A program made the translations under genes and the position numbers. Positions 33,137 to 37,018 of a DNA stretch of 37,018 bases are shown in pieces (within the stretch, counting starts at the first letter, position 1; each line of letters starts with the position of its first letter). Below the pieces are notes generated by a model that saw only the letters and a program-made list of their open reading frames with translations, made no database searches and was not told the DNA's origin. This DNA comes from Saprospiraceae bacterium (lineage in GTDB: Bacteria > Bacteroidota > Bacteroidia > Chitinophagales > Saprospiraceae). The stretch covers positions 1 to 37,018 of the forward strand of contig JAJCYI010000218.1 of the NCBI GenBank assembly GCA_029263015.1. The letters are read 5' to 3'.

Positions 33137-34459
33137 TTATTTCGCAATTTCCATTTTTACTTTTTTACCTTTTATTTTTTCATGCCTGATTTTATTTAAA
33201 ACATCTTTTATTTTACTTCTTTTAATGGCGACATAAACAAAAAAGTCTTTTACTTCTATTAATCCAATTTCCTCCTTTTTAAGTTTTCCTTTATTGGTCA
33301 GAAAACCAACAATATCTACTTTATTTATTTTATCTTTTTTCCCTTTTCCGACAAAAAGGGTGTCCCATTCAGGTGAAGTTGGAGGTGGCATATCTTTTAA
33401 ATAGAAAGCCCTTGGGTCGCCTTTTATATATTCCGGCAAATATTCTTCTTCCTGTAAAATCAAAAACGCAGAACCTTTGGCGTGCATCCTGGCAGTCCGG
33501 CCATTTCTGTGGGTATAGGCATCTGCTTTGGAAGGGAGGTGGTAGTGTACAATGTATTTGATGTCAGGTATGTCGAGGCCACGGGCGGCCAGATCGGTCG
33601 AGATCAATATCTGGAAAGTGCCATTCCGGAATTTGACCAAAGTTTTTTCCCGTTCTTTTTGTTCCAGGCCGCCGTGGAAATAATCGTGGACAATATTTTT
33701 ATCAAATAAATAATCGCTGACCCTTTCCACGGCATCCCGATGGTTACAAAAAACGATCATGGCTGCCGGCTCCAAATTGCATATTAATTGGCCCAGGGTT
33801 GGTAGTTTGTCTTTTTCTGGGGAGCGCACCAATTTTACCTCTAATTTTTTTAATTCAGATTTTTTAGGAATAAAATGCAGGCGTACCGGTTTTTGAACTT
33901 CGACAAAATTGGGGATTTTAATAGACTCCGTTGCTGACGTCAAAATGCGCTGCTCCAATCCTTGCAATCGTTTTATGATATAAGACATGTCTTCTTGAAA
34001 CCCAAATTCCAATGACTTGTCGAACTCATCCAAAACCAGGAGTCTAGCTTTTGACACATCGATGTTTTCCCGTTTCATGTGGTCTGCCAAACGGCCTGGG
34101 GTTGCAATCAAAACAGCAGGCGGTTCGATCAGATTTTTCTTCTCCACCCGCATCGGATGGCCGCCATAACAGCAGGTGATTTTATGAGGCGTTTTCATGT
34201 CTTTGAATACAGATTCTATCTGCAAAGCCAATTCTCTCGTTGGTGAAAGGACGACCGCTTGTACTTGTTTTGAATCCGCTTTTAACCCAGTGAGCAAGGG
34301 CAATAAAAAGGCAAGGGTTTTTCCTGTCCCAGTGGGTGAAAGCAAAACAATATCACCTCCTTCTTGGCTCGCATCGATGGTAGCGAGCTGCATTTCGTTG
34401 AGGGCTTCGATTTTTAATTTTTGGAGAATGGGGGCGAATTGTTCAAATTGTTCGTTCAT
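33137..34459 (-). CDS. DEAD-box RNA helicase (DbpA-like)
   Basis: The 440-residue protein has both RecA-like helicase domains: Walker A SPTGTGKT (41-48), Ia PTRELALQ, TPGRL, motif II DEFD (144-147) in place of DEAD, SAT, then RGLDIPDI and HRNGRTAR (motif VI). The C-terminal 80 or so residues (VDIVGFLTNKGKLKKEEIGLIEVKDFFVYVAIKRSKIKDVLNKI) match the DbpA RNA-binding domain that targets 23S rRNA hairpin 92. A role in large-subunit ribosome assembly is therefore likely. It is the last gene of a minus-strand operon, 36 bases after the YcaQ-type gene, and its stop is 16 bases from the convergent TIR gene stop. Confidence 0.88.
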   Translation of the reverse strand: MNEQFEQFAPILQKLKIEALNEMQLATIDASQEGGDIVLLSPTGTGKTLAFLLPLLTGLKADSKQVQAVVLSPTRELALQIESVFKDMKTPHKITCCYGGHPMRVEKKNLIEPPAVLIATPGRLADHMKRENIDVSKARLLVLDEFDKSLEFGFQEDMSYIIKRLQGLEQRILTSATESIKIPNFVEVQKPVRLHFIPKKSELKKLEVKLVRSPEKDKLPTLGQLICNLEPAAMIVFCNHRDAVERVSDYLFDKNIVHDYFHGGLEQKEREKTLVKFRNGTFQILISTDLAARGLDIPDIKYIVHYHLPSKADAYTHRNGRTARMHAKGSAFLILQEEEYLPEYIKGDPRAFYLKDMPPPTSPEWDTLFVGKGKKDKINKVDIVGFLTNKGKLKKEEIGLIEVKDFFVYVAIKRSKIKDVLNKIRHEKIKGKKVKMEIAK

Positions 34460-34495
34460 TTTTTGATGTAACGTTGTAATGATTTAACAGCACCT

Positions 34496-35656
34496 TTAAA
34501 GGACTCTTTGGAACTTGCCACTTTGGTCCTCAAATTTCGTGCAACCGCAAAATTGCGTAAAAGCCTGCAACTTTTTTTCAAATGCTTTTAAAAGTCCTTG
34601 GTCAGGGGTTTTATTCCACGCCAAATTTCTGATATATAATACTTTGACTTTCCGGTCAGCTTTTAAATCCACCTGTCCGACAAATTTATTTCCATATAAT
34701 AAGGGCAGCCCAAAATATCCAAACTTTCGTTTAGCAGCAGGCACATAACATTCTATCGTATATTGGAAATTGAACAGTTCAGCCAATCGTTTCCTTTGTA
34801 TAATGAGATTATCAAAAGGTGATAGGATGTGGAATAACTTTTTATTGGATGGAGTGAAATTTTTGATAGTTTCGTGAAAACTAAAATAAGGATCTCCATT
34901 GAGTCCTTGTATATTTATCTCAATGATTTCGCCGGATTTTATCATGTTGTCCAACACAATTTGAAATTCTTTTCTGGGAACTCTTAGCAGGTAGCCAAAC
35001 TCAGAAAGCTTGACCAATCCATGCGCTCCGAGGTCACGGCGAATAATGTATTCCAAATATTCTTTCCTGGTGGGAGTGGAAGTACGAGTCTGTTTTGGCA
35101 AAATCCTTTTCGGCAGATCGTAAGTTTTTTGAATGCCCTTCCGTCCAGCGACCATGATTTCTCCTTTCATAAATAGCTGTCGAATTACCATGTTTATGGC
35201 GGGAATCCTCCAGGGCTGCTCAGGCCGTTCTTTTTCTTTTGCAAAATCCTTGGACATTAACGGGCCTTCCTTTTTGATACGTTTGAGAACGTGTCCGGCC
35301 AACACAGGATCAGTCATCCGCCAGAATCCACTTCCATTATCCATGTTTTTTTTACGAACCAAACTGAATCGATAATCCTCAATCGGAAGATAACTGGCCG
35401 CATGTGACCAATAATCAAATACGCTCCTGTCTTTTTCATCGAGGTCTTTTAAATAAGCGGGTTGATAGTCGGGAATCCTAGTCCAAAGTACATGATGATG
35501 TGCCCGCTCGACCACAGAAATGGTGTCGATCTGTACATAGCCAAGATGTTGGATGGCATGCAGGGTACTTGCTTTGCCTGACAGATTGGAATCCGAGGTG
35601 AGTAGTTGGGAATGCAGTATGAATTGTTGGGCAGTGCGGAGGTCTATCTTGAGCAT
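34496..35656 (-). CDS. ycaQ: YcaQ-type winged-helix DNA glycosylase
   Basis: The 386-residue protein belongs to the HTH_42/YcaQ-AlkZ family of DNA glycosylases, which open interstrand crosslinks. The catalytic motif is QID at Gln42-Ile43-Asp44 (GYVQIDTISVVERAHHHVLWTRI), the Q-hydrophobic-D form of YcaQ; AlkZ has Q at the last position. Several winged-helix units follow (for example LVKLSEFGYLLRVPRKEF). The C-terminal part has the conserved LSPFDNLIIQRKRLAELFNFQYTIECYVPAAKRKFGYFGLPLLYGNKFVGQVDLKADRK (shown as two family blocks around residues 280-345). It sits 21 bases after the thioredoxin gene and 36 before the helicase gene. Confidence 0.85.
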   Translation of the reverse strand: MLKIDLRTAQQFILHSQLLTSDSNLSGKASTLHAIQHLGYVQIDTISVVERAHHHVLWTRIPDYQPAYLKDLDEKDRSVFDYWSHAASYLPIEDYRFSLVRKKNMDNGSGFWRMTDPVLAGHVLKRIKKEGPLMSKDFAKEKERPEQPWRIPAINMVIRQLFMKGEIMVAGRKGIQKTYDLPKRILPKQTRTSTPTRKEYLEYIIRRDLGAHGLVKLSEFGYLLRVPRKEFQIVLDNMIKSGEIIEINIQGLNGDPYFSFHETIKNFTPSNKKLFHILSPFDNLIIQRKRLAELFNFQYTIECYVPAAKRKFGYFGLPLLYGNKFVGQVDLKADRKVKVLYIRNLAWNKTPDQGLLKAFEKKLQAFTQFCGCTKFEDQSGKFQRVL

Positions 35657-35677
35657 GGGCCAAAAGTAGGAATACTC

Positions 35678-36880
35678 TTAATAAAACCGTCCCATCATTG
35701 GATGGTTTACAATGACCTGTTTCAGGGCATGGAAATCGACTTCGCCTTGATGTGACCAGACGACCTTGCCGTTGGGTTCTACCAAAATCGAATAGGGTAA
35801 TGCACCGTTCCAGTTTTTATCAACTGCTTCCACCAGTGCATATTTATCATCTTTTGAAAAAAGGAAATTGGGTATGGCGGAATATTTAGCCTGCAAAAAT
35901 TTCAGGACCTTTTCCTCCTTATCCGGCGAGTCAGCAGAAATGGAGATAAATTCAAAATCCCTATCCCCATACATTCTTTGTAAAACGATAAACTCTGGGT
36001 ATTCAAGTTTGCACGGCCCACACCAGGTCGCCCACACGTTGATAAGACGTAGTTTTTCAGAATCTTCATTTTTCAATAATGCCTGAATACCTTCTTCGTC
36101 AATGGGCGAGACACTGACTTCTTTGGCGTCCCATTCGGCATTAACCTTGGCTTTCAATTCCGTTTTCCAGCCCCATTTGGTGGAGCAGCCAAAGGTCTTG
36201 GTTTCCTGAATTTCAGGAATGTTTCCAGACAAAAGCGCATCAATGGCGGCCCGTAAATCTTCTGCATTGCCCGAACCGGGTTTTTCCTTTCCATCTATTC
36301 TGCCAGCGTACTGCAATTTTCTTTCTTTATCAAATACAAAGGCATGGGGTGTGGCTACCGGTCCGTATTTTAAAGAAGCTGATTCCGAATCCCCATCGTA
36401 TAGGTAGGGAAAGTTGAATTGCTGATCTTCCGCCCGAATTATCATATCCACGAAATCATCATTGAGGTCGGAATAACCCAATTCTTCATACATTAAACCC
36501 AATGGGCTATTGGGGGATATGGCAATCAATTGAACACCTTTTGGCTGGTACTCTTTTGCCAAAGCTATTATTCGATCTTCGTAAGCCTGGGCAGTCGGAC
36601 AGTGGTTGCAGGTGAAAATTACAATCAACACTTCGGCTTCTTTGAAGTCTTCCAATGTATAATATTTGCCATCAACGCCAGGCAACTTGAAGTCAGGGGC
36701 AGGAGTTCCTATTTCCAAAGTTTTGACTTCCTGTTTTGCAACAAATTGAGGGTTAGCGGTAAAACCTGTTTTGGGATTTCCATTTGTTGCCTCATCATTA
36801 GTTTCCGTTGATTGACAGGAAGTTACCGCAATAAAAATTATTGCTAATAAAAACTGGGTGGTGTTGAAATGCTTTTTCAT
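35678..36880 (-). CDS. Lipoprotein with two thioredoxin-like domains
   Basis: The 400-residue protein has a lipoprotein signal peptide with Cys22 in AVTSC. The first domain (about 53-220) is AhpC/TSA-like and carries CNHC (Cys91, Cys94) after LIVIFT, with the cis-Pro in VATPHAFVF. The second domain (about 240-400) is TlpA/ResA-like with WATWCGPCK (Cys287, Cys290) and cis-Pro in ALPYSILVEP. Both have intact CxxC pairs, so two redox centres are joined in one membrane-attached chain. Thiol-disulfide exchange, for example in cytochrome maturation or peroxide handling, is likely; the target is unknown. It is the first gene of the operon with the glycosylase and helicase. Confidence 0.88.
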   Translation of the reverse strand: MKKHFNTTQFLLAIIFIAVTSCQSTETNDEATNGNPKTGFTANPQFVAKQEVKTLEIGTPAPDFKLPGVDGKYYTLEDFKEAEVLIVIFTCNHCPTAQAYEDRIIALAKEYQPKGVQLIAISPNSPLGLMYEELGYSDLNDDFVDMIIRAEDQQFNFPYLYDGDSESASLKYGPVATPHAFVFDKERKLQYAGRIDGKEKPGSGNAEDLRAAIDALLSGNIPEIQETKTFGCSTKWGWKTELKAKVNAEWDAKEVSVSPIDEEGIQALLKNEDSEKLRLINVWATWCGPCKLEYPEFIVLQRMYGDRDFEFISISADSPDKEEKVLKFLQAKYSAIPNFLFSKDDKYALVEAVDKNWNGALPYSILVEPNGKVVWSHQGEVDFHALKQVIVNHPMMGRFY

Positions 36881-36976
36881 TGGAGGATTGGCTTGTTCTC
36901 AAATTCTCTACCGTACACTTTTCAAAAATATTCAATTTCCTCTTTTTCAATTGAGACAAATGGTTTGGCATTGCCC

Positions 36977-37005
36977 GATCGGACCGGCGCTAAGCCGATC
37001 CGACC
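36977..37005. repeat. Imperfect G+C-rich hairpin at right edge
   Basis: GATCGGACCGGC (36977-36988) pairs with 36994-37005 at 10 of 12 positions around the loop GCTAA. It lies upstream of the thioredoxin gene. With no T run it is not a clear terminator; it may belong to a gene beyond the window. Confidence 0.45.
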
Positions 37006-37018
37006 GAACAATTTTGAA

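Noticed and set aside
1-37018. Scarcity of CTAG as evidence that the MjaI-like enzyme is active
   Set aside because: CTAG seems uncommon by eye, but it is avoided in many bacterial genomes regardless of restriction, so it says nothing specific without a genome-wide comparison.

Overview
The window looks like a chromosomal segment from a Bacteroidota bacterium, most likely of the Saprospiraceae/Lewinella type. The evidence is two secreted proteins with C-terminal type IX secretion (T9SS) sorting domains, a SusC-like TonB-dependent receptor with a carboxypeptidase-type N-terminal domain, a giant modular surface protein, -7 elements of the Bacteroidota form TAnnTTTG, and almost no Shine-Dalgarno sequences. 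Lineage is inferred from these traits; no rRNA or other marker gene is present. I found no tRNA, rRNA, CRISPR array or complete insertion sequence.

Layout. Positions 1-5.7 kb, minus strand: a small secreted protein of unknown function, a short gene remnant with a palindromic repeat, and two T9SS cargo proteins, one carrying a cupredoxin domain. 5.7-6.4 kb is gene-free and A+T-rich. 6.4-11.7 kb holds a frameshifted S1/P1-nuclease/zinc-phospholipase-C-like gene, a lipoprotein histidine phosphatase, an orphan MjaI-like restriction endonuclease, an endonuclease/exonuclease/phosphatase family protein, a sugar-phosphate nucleotidyltransferase and an alpha/beta hydrolase. 11.8-21.1 kb, plus strand: a SpoIIE/RsbU-type phosphatase, a TM2-TPR-SHOCT protein, a CBS protein, an orphan histidine kinase, a TonB-dependent receptor and a GH3-family enzyme.

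21.2-25.7 kb is visibly more A+T-rich than its surroundings and looks acquired. It has a methyltransferase, a tightly packed four-gene operon (DoxX-like, DUF2071, membrane-anchored methyltransferase, four-helix membrane protein), a decayed GNAT acetyltransferase gene interrupted by a small inverted-repeat element with a 9-bp target duplication, and a secreted HEAT-like repeat protein. 25.8-31.6 kb is one 1902-codon surface protein with a recent 510-bp tandem duplication. 32.2-33.1 kb encodes the most unusual protein, a TIR domain fused to two DNA-ligase-type BRCT domains. 33.1-36.9 kb is a minus-strand operon of a two-domain thioredoxin lipoprotein, a YcaQ-type DNA glycosylase and a DEAD-box helicase.

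Two themes stand out. First, the single-gene TIR-BRCT-BRCT protein joins an NAD+-consuming fold to DNA-break-binding modules and may be an undescribed defence or DNA-damage system. Second, at least six intergenic regions are built from short repeated words arranged as inverted repeats, several nested around terminator-like hairpins.
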